Part shown: positions 1-10,050 of the stretch, in pieces
Numbering within the stretch: the first letter of the stretch is position 1
How the letters are laid out: the number at the start of each line of letters is the position of its first letter
Source of the DNA: Brachybacterium epidermidis
Lineage (GTDB): Bacteria > Actinomycetota > Actinomycetes > Actinomycetales > Dermabacteraceae
Reading direction: 5' to 3'
Assembly (NCBI RefSeq): GCF_015209585.1
Contig: NZ_JADEYR010000004.1
Location: forward strand, 124,001 to 188,000
Length of the DNA stretch: 64,000 bases
Notes under the pieces: generated by a model
The model's input: only the letters and a program-made list of their open reading frames with translations
Databases searched by the model: none
Told to the model about the DNA's origin: nothing
Made by a program: the position numbers and the translations under genes

Positions 1-1
1 C

Positions 2-319
2 GCGGCCGGGATCAAGCCGGTGGTCGACGCCCTGCTGGCCTCACTGCGCCCCGGCGGGCGCCTCGAGGTCGTCGCGATCCATGTCAGCCCGGTGGAGCTG
101 GACCTCACCGGTCAGCTGATCATGGGCGACAAGGTCATCGGCGGCTCCATCGGCTACGCCAACGACCACGTGGAGGCCATCGAGCTGGCCCGCAGCGGTG
201 CGGTGGACCTCTCGAAGTTCATCACCCGGAAGATCTCAGTCGACGACATTGTCGAGGACGGCTACAAGCGCCTTCGCGACCACGGCGAGACCGAGGTGAA
301 GATCCTCGTGCACATGTGA
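2..319 (+). CDS. Zinc-type alcohol dehydrogenase, C-terminal part (cut by window edge)
   Basis: This is the last ~105 residues of a medium-chain dehydrogenase/reductase; the frame is open from base 2. What is visible is the end of the Rossmann domain (LRPGGRLEVVAIH) and the closing catalytic part (VIGGSIGYAND, LSKFITRKI, and a KILV ending). This order is typical of 2,3-butanediol/acetoin dehydrogenases, which interconvert acetoin and butanediol with NAD. The zinc-binding residues would lie upstream, outside the window, so the substrate is inferred. The gene ends just before a strong hairpin shared with the convergent hutH. Confidence 0.75.
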   Translation, partial: AAGIKPVVDALLASLRPGGRLEVVAIHVSPVELDLTGQLIMGDKVIGGSIGYANDHVEAIELARSGAVDLSKFITRKISVDDIVEDGYKRLRDHGETEVKILVHM

Positions 320-340
320 TCTCTGTGCATCCCCGCTGAT

Positions 341-368
341 CAGGGCCCGGTCAGAGGACCGGGCCCTG
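341..368. terminator. Bidirectional hairpin terminator between adh and hutH
   Basis: A 12-bp perfect stem (CAGGGCCCGGTC pairing with GACCGGGCCCTG) encloses a 4-base loop and lies between two convergent genes, 22 bases after the dehydrogenase stop and 6 bases from the hutH stop. There is only a short T run (TT), as is common in high-GC actinobacteria. Confidence 0.75.
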
Positions 369-374
369 TTGCGC

Positions 375-1961
375 TCAGCGCAGCTGGCCCGTAACGCTCT
401 GAACGGCCTCGAGCACGGAGCCGTCGGCCAGGCGCGACTCTGCCTCCGCGATGTCGGGCGCGAGGAACGTGTCAGGACCCGGCCCGTCGACCGTGCCGCG
501 CAGCACCGCGATCGCGGCCGCACCTGCGGCCGACGGGGCAAGTGGTGCGCGCAGGTCGCAGGCGCGGGCAGCGGTGAGCAGCTCGATGGCGAGCACCCGG
601 CGCAGATTCTCCACCGCGGTGCGCAGCTTGCGGGCCGCGTGCCAGCCCATGGACACGTGGTCCTCCTGCATCGCCGAGGAGGGGATCGAGTCCACGCTGG
701 CCGGCATGGCCAGGCGCTTCATCTCCGAGACCAGGGCAGCCTGGGTGTACTGGGCGATCATGAAGCCGGAGTCCACGCCGGGGTCGTTGGCCAGGAACGG
801 CGGCAGGCCGTGGGAGCGAGCCTTGTCGAGCATGCGGTCGGTGCGGCGCTCCGCGATGGAGGCGAGGTCTGCGGCCACCACCGCCAGGAAGTCCAGCACG
901 TAGGCCACCGGAGCGCCGTGGAAGTTCCCGTTGGAGGTGATGGTGCCGTCCTCGAGCACCACGGGGTTGTCGATGGAGGCGGCCAGCTCGCGCTCGGCGA
1001 CGGTGCGGGCATGGTCCAGGGTGTCCCGCACCCCGCCGGCCACCTGCGGGGCACAGCGCAGGGAGTAGGCGTCCTGGACCCGTGATCCCTCGGCGGTCAC
1101 GTCGGCGATGATCAGTGACCCCTGCAGGAGGTCCAGGATGTTGGCGGCCGATGCCGCCTGTCCCGGGTGGGGGCGCAGCGGCGTGTGCAGCTCGGGCCGG
1201 AACACGCTGTCGCGGCCCCGCAGGCCCTGCACCGTCAGCGAGCAGGTGACGTCGGCGATCCGCACCAGTTCGTCGAGGTCGGCGATGGCCATCAGGAGCA
1301 TCCCCAGCATCCCGTCGGTGCCGTTGACCAGCGCCAGCCCCTCCTTCTCCGCCAGCTCGATCGGTTCGATGCCGGCCTCGGCCAGCAGCTCGCGCACGGG
1401 GCGCTCCTCGCCGGCGCGATCCCGGGCGCGGCCCTCCCCCATGAGCACCAGTGCGCAGTGGGAAAGCGGGGCCAGGTCCCCGGAACAGCCCAGGGAGCCG
1501 TACTCGTGGACGATGGGGGTGATGTGCGCGTTCAGCAGCGCCAGCATGGTCTCCAGCACGACGGGCCTCACGCCCGTGCGGCCGGAGGCGAGGGTGCGGG
1601 CACGCAGCAGCATCAGCGCACGCACCACCTCGGTCTCCACCGCGGGGCCGGCGCCGGCCGCATGGGAGCGGATCAGGGAGCGCTGCAGGGCGCCCCGCAT
1701 GCCCGGGTCGATGGCGGTGTCGGCCAGCGCCCCGAAGCCCGTGGAGACCCCGTACACCGGGGCATGGCCGGGAGCCGCCAGGGCATCCACGTGGGCGCGA
1801 ACCCGGTCCACTTCCTCCCGGGCCGCGGGGTCGAGGTCCACGCGGGCGCCGCGGCGGGCGACGGCGAGGACGTGACCTGCCGTGAGGCCGGCGGTGCCGA
1901 GGGTGACGACGGAGGGCCCGGAGGCGGTGGAGGGGTTCGGGGAGGCGTTCGTCGAGGTCAT
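375..1961 (-). CDS. hutH: Histidine ammonia-lyase
   Basis: The enzyme (528 aa) removes ammonia from L-histidine to give trans-urocanate, the first step of histidine breakdown in the cytoplasm. YGVSTGFG sits at residues 70-77. The segment that forms the MIO electrophile is GSLGCSGDLAPLSH, with CSG at 159-161; this variant of ASG is usual in actinobacterial HutH. Other family blocks (NGTDGMLG, SNGNFHGAP, SSAMQEDHVSMG) are intact. The start chosen is ATG at 1961, preceded by GGAGTT; the frame stays open further upstream but without a better ribosome site. hutI lies 68 bases upstream on the same strand, so the two probably form one transcript. Confidence 0.95.
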   Translation of the reverse strand: MTSTNASPNPSTASGPSVVTLGTAGLTAGHVLAVARRGARVDLDPAAREEVDRVRAHVDALAAPGHAPVYGVSTGFGALADTAIDPGMRGALQRSLIRSHAAGAGPAVETEVVRALMLLRARTLASGRTGVRPVVLETMLALLNAHITPIVHEYGSLGCSGDLAPLSHCALVLMGEGRARDRAGEERPVRELLAEAGIEPIELAEKEGLALVNGTDGMLGMLLMAIADLDELVRIADVTCSLTVQGLRGRDSVFRPELHTPLRPHPGQAASAANILDLLQGSLIIADVTAEGSRVQDAYSLRCAPQVAGGVRDTLDHARTVAERELAASIDNPVVLEDGTITSNGNFHGAPVAYVLDFLAVVAADLASIAERRTDRMLDKARSHGLPPFLANDPGVDSGFMIAQYTQAALVSEMKRLAMPASVDSIPSSAMQEDHVSMGWHAARKLRTAVENLRRVLAIELLTAARACDLRAPLAPSAAGAAAIAVLRGTVDGPGPDTFLAPDIAEAESRLADGSVLEAVQSVTGQLR

Positions 1962-2029
1962 GGGAACTCCTATGGCGGGTGGGGATGGACGGGCCCGTCC
2001 AAGGGCCGTACCGGGGTGAGTGAGGGAGA

Positions 2030-3307
2030 TCAGAGGACGCGTGTCCCGCGCCGCCACACCGCATGGGTGAGCGGCATGCCGGGGCGGTAGGCGAGGTGGA
2101 TCGCGGCGGGGGCATCGAGCACGTGCAGGTCCGCCCGGGCACCGACGCCGAGGTGTCCCACGTCGTTGCGGCGCAGGGCGAGGGCGCCGCCGCGGGTGGC
2201 GGCGCGCACGGCCTCGGCGAGGGTGAGCCGCATCTGCAGCACCGCGGTGGCCACGCAGAACGCCAGGGAACTGGTGTAGCTGGTACCGGGGTTGCAGTTC
2301 GAGGCGATCGCGAGCTGGGCCCCGGCCTCGAGCAGTTCTCGGGCGGGGGCCAGGGGCGCGCGGGTGGAGAGGTCGCAGGCCGGCAGCACGGTGGCCACAG
2401 TGGGCCCGGTCCGGGCATCCAGCACACCCGGTTCCTCACCCGGCGCGACGGGGAGAGCCGCGGTCGCGGCGAGGGCGTCGACGTCGGCGGGATCTAGGTG
2501 GTTGAGGTGATCGACGCTCGCCGCACCCAGGTCGCAGGCCAGCTGCACACCGCCGGTGCGGCCCAGCTGGTTGCCGTGCACCCGCAGGCCCAGGCCCGCG
2601 TCGGCGCCGGCGCGCAGCACCCGCGTGGACTGCTCGGAATCGAAGGCGCCGTCCTCGCAGAACACGTCGATCCAGCGCAGGGCGGGTCCCGCCGCGTCCT
2701 GCACCGCCTCGAGCATGGGGCCGGCCACCAGGTCCACGTACTCCTCACCCCGGCCCTCGAACTCGCCGGGCACCAGGTGGGCACCGAGGTAGGTGATCTC
2801 GTCGATCTCGCCTGCGGCATGGAGCTGGGCCAGCAGGCGGGCTGCCCGGGCCTCCTCGTCCACTGTGAGGCCGTACCCGGTCTTGGTCTCCAAGCACGTG
2901 GTGCCGCCGCGCACGGCCTCGGTGATCCGGCTGCGCACCAGGGCCAGCAGCTCCTCGTCACGCGCGGCCCGAGTCGCCCCGGTGGTCACCGATATGCCGC
3001 CGGCGGCGTAGGACTCCCCTGCCATCCGCGCCTCGAACTCGGCGGAGCGGTCCCCGGCGAACACCAGGTGGGTGTGAGAGTCCACCCAGCCCGGCAGCAC
3101 GGCCCGGCCCCCGAGGTCCGCCTGGTCGTCGGCCGCGGGGGCCTCGGTGGCAGGTCCGGTCCAGGCGATGTGGCCGGAGTCGATCACCACGGCTGCATCG
3201 CGGAGCAGCTGTCCGTCGGACATGCCTCGCGGAGGCGCGGACGGGTCCTCAAGGGCGGGGTCGAAGGTCCAGAGCTCGGAGATCCCGGTGATGACGGTGG
3301 AGGCCAT
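2030..3307 (-). CDS. hutI: Imidazolonepropionase
   Basis: The enzyme (425 aa) hydrolyses 4-imidazolone-5-propanoate to N-formimidoyl-L-glutamate, the third step of histidine breakdown. It is an amidohydrolase-fold metalloenzyme: the metal-binding HxH is DSHTH (H78, H80), followed by LETKTGYGL, a later VHGNQLG histidine, DHLNHL and the SNCNPGT block. The length is normal. The start has no Shine-Dalgarno sequence; TAGATT lies 6 bases before the ATG, so the message is probably leaderless. It heads a likely hutI-hutH operon. Confidence 0.95.
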   Translation of the reverse strand: MASTVITGISELWTFDPALEDPSAPPRGMSDGQLLRDAAVVIDSGHIAWTGPATEAPAADDQADLGGRAVLPGWVDSHTHLVFAGDRSAEFEARMAGESYAAGGISVTTGATRAARDEELLALVRSRITEAVRGGTTCLETKTGYGLTVDEEARAARLLAQLHAAGEIDEITYLGAHLVPGEFEGRGEEYVDLVAGPMLEAVQDAAGPALRWIDVFCEDGAFDSEQSTRVLRAGADAGLGLRVHGNQLGRTGGVQLACDLGAASVDHLNHLDPADVDALAATAALPVAPGEEPGVLDARTGPTVATVLPACDLSTRAPLAPARELLEAGAQLAIASNCNPGTSYTSSLAFCVATAVLQMRLTLAEAVRAATRGGALALRRNDVGHLGVGARADLHVLDAPAAIHLAYRPGMPLTHAVWRRGTRVL

Positions 3308-3313
3308 GCACCG

Positions 3314-3319
3314 AATCTA
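3314..3319 (-). promoter_or_regulatory. -10 box of leaderless hutI
   Basis: TAGATT followed by exactly 6 bases and then the hutI ATG; no ribosome-binding sequence fits between them. Confidence 0.5.
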
Positions 3320-3390
3320 CGGACCGCACGCTGTGGCCATGGCGGCTCCCTCGGAGAACTGTCCGAGGTACCGGACTGCGGGCGGGGCCC

Positions 3391-3642
3391 TCAGAGGACC
3401 CCCACGCCGTCCCCGATCCCATGACGCTGCAGGAATCCCGGGTCCTCGGTGCGCCCGACGGTGGTCCGCCCGAAGGTCTCCCGGTACTCGTCGTAGGTCA
3501 TGGTGACCGTCTTGGGAGCGTTGGGGTCGCCCGGCCCCCAGGGGTTGGTCACCGTCACGGTGCCGGCCTCCCGGTCCACGGCTGTGACGGTGTAGGCGTG
3601 GTTTCTGGGACACTGATCCCGTTCTCGCAGCGCATCGACCAC
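3391..3642 (-). pseudogene. Remnant of a calpain-like (C2 family) cysteine protease, C-terminal piece
   Basis: The 83-codon frame (GTG at 3642) reads NHAYTVTAVD, then VTVTNPWGPGD, then TMTYDEYRETF. This is the His/Asn half of a papain/calpain-type active site (HAYTV for the histidine, NPWG for the asparagine) plus the following TLDEF-like strand. The cysteine half is missing: upstream the frame meets a stop at 3697-3699 and overlaps the divergent lipoprotein gene. It is probably a decayed protease fragment rather than a working gene; a short regulatory protein is the less likely alternative. Confidence 0.55.
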
Positions 3643-3659
3643 CGCACCAGGAGCAGCCG

Positions 3660-4181
3660 ATGACGACCCACCCGCAACCCATGACTGCGCCCCGCCTCAC
3701 GACACCGCGACGCCGGCGGCCCTCAGGGGCCCTCGGCGCGCTCGCGGCCACGGTGGTGCTCGCCGGGTGCGGGATGCTGCGAGGCTCAGCTGAGGACCCC
3801 ACCTCCGGCCCCGCCGGGGGGACGCTGCATGAGCAGGGCACCACCGAGGTGGAGATCGCCGTGGGCGAGACCGCCCAGATCTCCCTCGGAGAGGGCAGCC
3901 AGGGCGTAGGTGATGCGTGGGGCGTCATCTCCCAGACCGAGGAGTCTGTGGCGAGCGCGGACGTGGTGCTGGGCGAGGACGTCTACGGGACAGGGGGTGG
4001 ACAGGACGCCCCGGGGGCCTCGATGCCCTACGCCGTCGAGCTCACCGGTATCGAAACCGGGACCATGACGGTGCGCGTCCTGTACTGCACTCGCGCCGAG
4101 ATCGCCGAGGACTGCGACCAGTCCAAGGGGACCCTGGACCCGCCGGTCGATCCCGTCGAGATCACCGTCACCGTCCGCTGA
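3660..4181 (+). CDS. Lipoprotein resembling chagasin-type (I42) protease inhibitors
   Basis: This is a predicted exported lipoprotein of 173 aa. Arginine-rich residues (16-20) precede a hydrophobic stretch and the lipobox LAGC, with the lipidated cysteine at 37. The mature part has VGETAQISL, a glycine loop DVYGTGGGQ, then ELTGIETGTMTVRVLY and an all-beta VEITVTV ending. That order resembles chagasin-like inhibitors of papain-family proteases (vGe..isL, GaGG, pGt..l...Y), but the first NPTTG-type loop is not clear, so the assignment is tentative. AGGAG lies 6 bases before the start. A calpain-like protease remnant lies immediately upstream on the other strand. Confidence 0.6.
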   Translation: MTTHPQPMTAPRLTTPRRRRPSGALGALAATVVLAGCGMLRGSAEDPTSGPAGGTLHEQGTTEVEIAVGETAQISLGEGSQGVGDAWGVISQTEESVASADVVLGEDVYGTGGGQDAPGASMPYAVELTGIETGTMTVRVLYCTRAEIAEDCDQSKGTLDPPVDPVEITVTVR

Positions 4182-4240
4182 CCGCCGACCCCGGTCAACC
4201 ACCGGCCCCGGTCAGAGGTCGGACCAGCAAGCCCGCGGGC

Positions 4241-5923
4241 TCAGTCCCTCGCCCGGGCCTGCATCGGCACCCGCACCCCGCGCTCCCAGGCCACGTCCGC
4301 GGCGCGGGAGTAGCCGGCATCCACGTGCCGGATCACGCCCATGGCCGGGTCGTTGGTGAGCAGGCGGTCCAGCTTCTGGGCGGCCAGATCGGTGCCGTCG
4401 GCCACGCCCACCTGACCGGCGTGGATGGAGCGGCCGATGCCCACGCCGCCGCCGTGGTGGATCGACACCCAGGTGGCACCGGAGGACGTCGCGGTCAGGG
4501 CGTTCAGCAGGGGCCAGTCGGCGATGGCGTCGGAGCCGTCGAGCATGCCCTCAGTCTCGCGGTACGGGGACGCGACCGAGCCGGAGTCGAGGTGGTCGCG
4601 GCCGATCACGATCGGGGCCTTCACCTTCCCCTCCCGCACCAGGTCGTTGAACAGCAGCCCCGCGCGGTGCCGCTCGCCGTAGCCCAGCCAGCAGATCCGA
4701 GCCGGCAGTCCCTCGAACTCCACCAGCTCCCCGGCGGCGTCCAGCCAGCGGTGCAGGTGCTCGTTCTCGGGGAACAGCTCCTTCAGTGCCGCGTCGGTGA
4801 CGGCGATGTCCTCCGGATCCCCCGAGAGCGCCACCCAGCGGAAGGGGCCCAGGCCCTCGCAGAACAAGGGGCGGATGTAGGCGGGCACGAAGCCGGGGAA
4901 GGAGAAGGCGCGGTCGTATCCGGCGTGGCGGGCCTCGTCGCGGATCGAGTTGCCGTAGTCGAACACCTCGGCACCCTGGTCCTGGAACTCCACCATGGCC
5001 TGCACCTGCCGGGCCATCGACTCGCGGGACTTCTTGGTGAAGCCCTCCGCATCGGCCTCGGCCTCCGCCTGCCAGTTCTCCACGTCCACTTCGACGGGGA
5101 GGTAGGACAGGGGATCGTGGGCGCTGGTCTGGTCGGTGACCACGTCGATGCGGATCTCGCCTTTGCACTGCCGCTCCAGCAGGGCGGGGAACGCCTCGGC
5201 GGCATTGCCCACGATGCCGATGGAGAGGGCGCGCTTCTCGTCCCGGGCACTGGTGGCGCGGGCGATCGCGTCGTCAAGGTCGTCCGCGATCACATCGAGG
5301 TAGCGCTTGGAGCGGCGGCGCTCCAGGCGGGAGCGGTCCACGTCGGCGATCAGGCACACCCCGCCGTTCAGGGTGACGGCCAGGGGCTGTGCCCCGCCCA
5401 TGCCTCCGCAGCCCCCGGTGAGGGTGATGGTGCCGGCCAGGGTGCCCTCGAAGCGCTTGCGGGCCACGGCCGCGAAGGTCTCGTAGGTGCCCTGCAGGAT
5501 GCCCTGGGTGGCGATGTAGATCCAGGAGCCGGCGGTCATCTGGCCGTACATCATCAGGCCCTCGGCCTCGAGCCGGCGGAACTCCGGCCAGGTGGCCCAG
5601 TCCCCCACCAGGTTGGAGTTGGCCAGCAGCACCCGCGGGGCCCAGGGGTTGGTGCGCAGCACTCCGACGGGCTTGCCGGACTGCACCAGCATGGTCTCGT
5701 CGTCCTCGAGGTCCGCCAGGGTCGCAACGATCGCGTCGTACGCCTCCCAGGAGCGGGCGGCGCGGCCGGTGCCGCCGTAGACCACCAGGTCATCGGGCCG
5801 TTCGGCCACCTCAGGGTCGAGGTTGTTCATCAGCATCCGCAGCGGGGCCTCTGTCTGCCAGCTCTTCGCGGTCAGATCGGTGCCGCGGGGGGCGCGGACG
5901 GGGCGGGCGCCGGGAAGGCTCAT
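4241..5923 (-). CDS. hutU: Urocanate hydratase
   Basis: The enzyme (560 aa) adds water to urocanate to give imidazolonepropionate, the second step of histidine breakdown, using tightly bound NAD. Family blocks are all present: [12 protein letters not shown] near residue 50, [20 protein letters not shown], the glycine-rich [43 protein letters not shown] and [13 protein letters not shown]. The length matches the family. AGGAG lies upstream of the ATG at 5923. It is divergent from hutG with ~209 bases between them, which probably hold both promoters. No hut regulator gene is visible nearby. Confidence 0.96.
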   Translation of the reverse strand: MSLPGARPVRAPRGTDLTAKSWQTEAPLRMLMNNLDPEVAERPDDLVVYGGTGRAARSWEAYDAIVATLADLEDDETMLVQSGKPVGVLRTNPWAPRVLLANSNLVGDWATWPEFRRLEAEGLMMYGQMTAGSWIYIATQGILQGTYETFAAVARKRFEGTLAGTITLTGGCGGMGGAQPLAVTLNGGVCLIADVDRSRLERRRSKRYLDVIADDLDDAIARATSARDEKRALSIGIVGNAAEAFPALLERQCKGEIRIDVVTDQTSAHDPLSYLPVEVDVENWQAEAEADAEGFTKKSRESMARQVQAMVEFQDQGAEVFDYGNSIRDEARHAGYDRAFSFPGFVPAYIRPLFCEGLGPFRWVALSGDPEDIAVTDAALKELFPENEHLHRWLDAAGELVEFEGLPARICWLGYGERHRAGLLFNDLVREGKVKAPIVIGRDHLDSGSVASPYRETEGMLDGSDAIADWPLLNALTATSSGATWVSIHHGGGVGIGRSIHAGQVGVADGTDLAAQKLDRLLTNDPAMGVIRHVDAGYSRAADVAWERGVRVPMQARARD

Positions 5924-6132
5924 GGTGTGCTCCTGGGTCTCGGGGGTCGCTGCAGTGGGACCCCTTCAGCACAGCATGTCCCCGGGGACCGGGTGAGTGC
6001 TCCAGCCCGGAGCCGTCCGGGATCTCGGACAGTCGGGTGGGGATCCGGCCCGGCCTCAGGGACCGCAGGTGCCACCATGGGAACAGCGGCGCCCCGTCGC
6101 TTCGACCCCACGCACCCGGAGGACCGCCGCCG

Positions 6133-7149
6133 ATGGACGACCACAGCGCCCCTGTTCCGCTCCGCGCCTGGACCGGCCGCGTCGACGGCGAGGGTCCTGA
6201 TCACGCCCGGTGGCACCAGCGGGTGCGGCCCGCCCAGCGGACCCGGGGGAGCTCCGCACCGCACGTCGCGGTGGTCGGCTTCCGCACCGACGAGGGCGTG
6301 CGCCGCAACGGCGGCCGAGCGGGCGCTGCCGACGGACCCGAGGCCCTGCGCTCCGCCCTGGCTCCGATGGTCCCGCACCCGAGCATCGCCCGCGGCGACG
6401 TACAGCTGGTGGACCACGGGGACGCGGTCACCGTGGGCGAGGACCTGGAGACCGGCCACCGCGACGCCGCGGCGATGATCGCCTCCGCGCTCGGCGCTCC
6501 GGGCTCCCTGCTCACGGTGGTGCTGGGCGGGGGGCACGAGACCGCCTGGGCCTGCTACCTGGGACTGGTCAGCTTCCTCGGCGCCGGCACCGACGCCCCC
6601 GAAGCGCGTCCCCGCTGGGGCGTGCTGAACCTCGATGCGCACTTCGACCTGCGACGGGAGGACCGTGCCACCTCCGGCACCCCGTTCCTGCAGATGGCCG
6701 AGGCCGAGAGGGCCGCCGGGCGGGACCTCGCCTACGCGGTGCTCGGCATCTCGGAGGCGTCCAACACCGGCGCACTGTTCGACACCGCTCGCGAACTGGG
6801 CGTGCGCTGGCTGACCGACCTGGAATGCCTGGACGGCGGGACAGGCGCCGTGCAGAGCTTCGTGGAGGAGGTCGTCGCGGATCTGGACGTCCTCTACCTC
6901 ACCATCGACCTGGACGTGCTGCCTGCAGCGGCTGCCCCCGGTGTGAGCGCCCCGGCGGGGCTGGGCGTACCGCTGCCGCTGATCGTCACGGCGGTCCGTG
7001 CTGCCGCGGCGAGCGGGAAGCTCGCCCTGATCGACGTGGTGGAGCTGAATCCCGGCCTCGACGTCGACTCCCGCACCGCCCGCACAGCGGCCCGGCTGAT
7101 CGACCTGGCAGTGCGGCAGCATCTGGCAGCAGCACCGTCCGGCGTCTGA
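6133..7149 (+). CDS. hutG: Formimidoylglutamase
   Basis: The enzyme (338 aa) splits N-formimidoyl-L-glutamate into glutamate and formamide, finishing the direct histidine pathway. It is an arginase/ureohydrolase-fold protein with two Mn-binding clusters: GGGHE (H135), NLDAHFD (D168, H170, D172) and TIDLDVLP (D259, D261). The frame is open further upstream, but ATG at 6133 has GGAGG about 10 bases before it and begins the conserved part. With hutH, hutU and hutI all in this window, the pathway to glutamate is complete. Confidence 0.9.
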   Translation: MDDHSAPVPLRAWTGRVDGEGPDHARWHQRVRPAQRTRGSSAPHVAVVGFRTDEGVRRNGGRAGAADGPEALRSALAPMVPHPSIARGDVQLVDHGDAVTVGEDLETGHRDAAAMIASALGAPGSLLTVVLGGGHETAWACYLGLVSFLGAGTDAPEARPRWGVLNLDAHFDLRREDRATSGTPFLQMAEAERAAGRDLAYAVLGISEASNTGALFDTARELGVRWLTDLECLDGGTGAVQSFVEEVVADLDVLYLTIDLDVLPAAAAPGVSAPAGLGVPLPLIVTAVRAAAASGKLALIDVVELNPGLDVDSRTARTAARLIDLAVRQHLAAAPSGV

Positions 7150-7158
7150 GGCCGGCCC

Positions 7159-7986
7159 TCACGCGCTGCGGCGCAGGCCGATCAGCACCAGGCCGACGGC
7201 CATCACCAGTGCGCCCACCCCGAGCATGATCACCCCCTGCGGCATCACCTCGGTGGTGAACTTCTCCTGGAACACCTGCACGATAGGGCCGACGAACACG
7301 GCTTGATCGATGCTGTCGGGGACCAGGTCCTCGATGCGGGTGGCCAGTAGCCACACCGCCCCTCCGGCGAGGATGCCGCCCACCCCCGCGAGGGTGAGCA
7401 TCGTGCGTCGGTGCGCTGCGACGGTGAGCGCGACCAGGAGCAGCAGCAGCGCGGCCGGCCCCAGCCGGTGCGCCCACGGGGAGAGTGAGGCGGCCTTCGC
7501 CAGCAGCGGGACATCGGGGATGGTGGCCAGGGTGACGGTGGCGTCCTCCGGCCGGGGGACGGTGATGCCCAGGGGGAGGTGATCCTCGATGCCGCTGAGA
7601 ATGGCGTCGATGGCGGGCCCCAGGTCCACGTCCAGGTCCGATGCCCCGGGGCTGAACAGCGCACCGTGCAGCTCGCGCATGGTCACGTCCCAGACACTGC
7701 CGTACACCTCGGTCCCGGTGATCCGCGCGGCCTGCTCCTCGGCCAAGGGCGTGACACGCTCGGTGATCCAGTCCGGCACGCGCTCATCCCCCAGGATCTG
7801 CGCGACGGCGCTGTCGGTGAGGGTGCGCTGGAACGCAGGGTCATCGGCCAGCGGCTCGGTGACCGCGAGGAAGCCCTCCTGCTCGATGGCCGTCCGGTCC
7901 AGCCACGCAGCCGGGATCCACAGGGCGCCCAGCACGGTCGCGATCAGCAGCAGAGCGGCGGCGAGGAGGTCACGGGCGGAGGACAC
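7159..7986 (-). CDS. Membrane protein with a large external domain, unknown function
   Basis: The 275-residue protein has one N-terminal membrane segment (residues ~8-26), a ~150-residue hydrophilic region presumably outside the membrane, and three further segments towards the C-terminus (LGPAALLLLLVALTVA, ML..GVGGILAGGAVWLLA, VIMLGVGALVMAVGLVLIG). The external part is rich in alpha-helical, acidic stretches. I do not recognise a catalytic motif. It is convergent with hutG (9 bases between stops) and lies downstream of the NlpC/P60 gene on the same strand, but a strong terminator separates those two. Confidence 0.75.
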   Translation of the reverse strand: MSSARDLLAAALLLIATVLGALWIPAAWLDRTAIEQEGFLAVTEPLADDPAFQRTLTDSAVAQILGDERVPDWITERVTPLAEEQAARITGTEVYGSVWDVTMRELHGALFSPGASDLDVDLGPAIDAILSGIEDHLPLGITVPRPEDATVTLATIPDVPLLAKAASLSPWAHRLGPAALLLLLVALTVAAHRRTMLTLAGVGGILAGGAVWLLATRIEDLVPDSIDQAVFVGPIVQVFQEKFTTEVMPQGVIMLGVGALVMAVGLVLIGLRRSA

Positions 7987-8025
7987 GTGCCCACGGTACC
8001 CGGCGCAGCCGCCCGGGAATGGGAG

Positions 8026-8056
8026 CGGCCCTGCACCCGGGAGGGGTGCAGGGCCG
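8026..8056 (-). terminator. Hairpin terminator of the NlpC/P60 gene
   Basis: A 13-bp perfect stem (CGGCCCTGCACCC with GGGTGCAGGGCCG) and a 5-base loop lie 18 bases beyond the NlpC/P60 stop codon. Confidence 0.75.
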
Positions 8057-8073
8057 TGTGCGGGTGGGCTGGA

Positions 8074-9030
<957 letters not shown>

Positions 9031-9219
9031 GTGTGGCTCCCAGCCCCGAGGCTCTCGCCTGTGCGCTCGATGATGCTCGCAGTCCGGATCCGGCGCGCAA
9101 CGGGGCCTGCCGGTGGACATGCCGGGCGAGGTCGCCGCGGCACGGGTACGACGATAGGTGCGCATGAGCGGGACCGTCCGTGTCCCGGGCCGCTTCTGGG
9201 GCAGACCTTGACGGAGGCT

Positions 9220-9939
9220 TTACTCCGTTGCGATCGGGGTCACAAGGAGCTGACCAGCGATGACGTCGGAGAGGGTGACAGCGGCACCGGACTCGGCCCG
9301 GAGCACCACGTCTCGCCCCTGCCGCCATACCTCCGCCCTGGCGCCGGGATACAGCTCATGACGTGCAAGTTCTCCGAGCAGCTCGATGTCGCTCTGGGCG
9401 CGCTCACCGATGCGGCGCAGCAGGACCGGCGTGGGCCGGTCGTCCGTGGCGACCTCGGAAAGCATCATGGACGCGTTGGCCATGTCTTTACCCTCCGGGG
9501 TGACCGCGGTCTCCGAGATCCCCAGGTCGCTCAGGCCGGGGATGGGGTTGCCGTAGGGATCGACGTACGGCGGTTGCAGCTGCTGGGCGATGCGCCGCTC
9601 CACCTCGAGGCTCATCACGTGCTCCCAGCGGCAGGCCTCCTCGTGCACCAGGGCGAAGTCCAGGCCGATGACGTCGAGCAGGTGCCGTTCGGCCAGGCGG
9701 TGCTTGCGCATCACCACCGTGGCGAGCTCCCGCCCCTCGTCGGTGAGTCGGATCCGTCGCTCGTCGTCCAGGTGCAGCAGGCCGTCGCGCTCCATGCGCG
9801 CCACGGTCTGCGAGACCGTCGGCCCCGAGTGCCCCAGCCTCTCGGCGATCCGGGCCCGCATCGGCACCACCCCGGCCTCGCGCAGCTCGAACACCGTCTT
9901 GAGGTACATCTCGGTGGTGTCGATCAGATCGCCGCTCAC
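9220..9939 (-). CDS. dtxR: DtxR/IdeR-type iron-dependent transcription repressor
   Basis: The protein (239 aa) binds DNA when loaded with ferrous iron and represses iron uptake genes. The N-terminal winged helix contains SGPTVSQTVARMERDGLL. Both metal sites can be read: H80, E84, H99 for the ancillary site and M11, C103, E106, H107 for the primary site, each one residue later than in C. diphtheriae DtxR. The cysteine in CRWEHVM points to iron rather than manganese specificity. A C-terminal SH3-like domain follows (VVLRAESGAAVTLSDVIAGQLL). The GTG start at 9939 has AGGAGG upstream; the open frame beyond it is not needed by the family. Confidence 0.92.
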   Translation of the reverse strand: MSGDLIDTTEMYLKTVFELREAGVVPMRARIAERLGHSGPTVSQTVARMERDGLLHLDDERRIRLTDEGRELATVVMRKHRLAERHLLDVIGLDFALVHEEACRWEHVMSLEVERRIAQQLQPPYVDPYGNPIPGLSDLGISETAVTPEGKDMANASMMLSEVATDDRPTPVLLRRIGERAQSDIELLGELARHELYPGARAEVWRQGRDVVLRAESGAAVTLSDVIAGQLLVTPIATE

Positions 9940-10050
9940 AGCCCCTCCTTCGCGCCCGGTCCGCCGCGTGGCAGTGACGAGTCTATCCGCGCACTCGCCA
10001 CGGAGCCTGTTCGGGCAGGCGCGCGGCACGGCCCCGGGCCGCCGCGGGTT

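Noticed and set aside
1479-1487. CSG instead of ASG in the HutH MIO motif
   Set aside because: This variant is normal in actinobacterial HutH (for example Streptomyces), so it is not unusual.
472-2439. A 655-codon minus-strand frame over hutH and hutI
   Set aside because: Out-of-frame shadow of two clear genes; very Arg/Pro-rich with no family motif.
3917-6478. An 853-codon open frame on the plus strand across hutU
   Set aside because: It is antisense to the complete, well-conserved hutU gene and is open only because of high GC; its composition (His/Gly/Gln-rich) is typical of such shadows.
9031-9219. Possible c-di-AMP (ydaO-type) riboswitch before the NlpC/P60 gene
   Set aside because: Such genes often have one in actinobacteria, but I could not find the conserved GGGGAACC-like core or the closing elements here.
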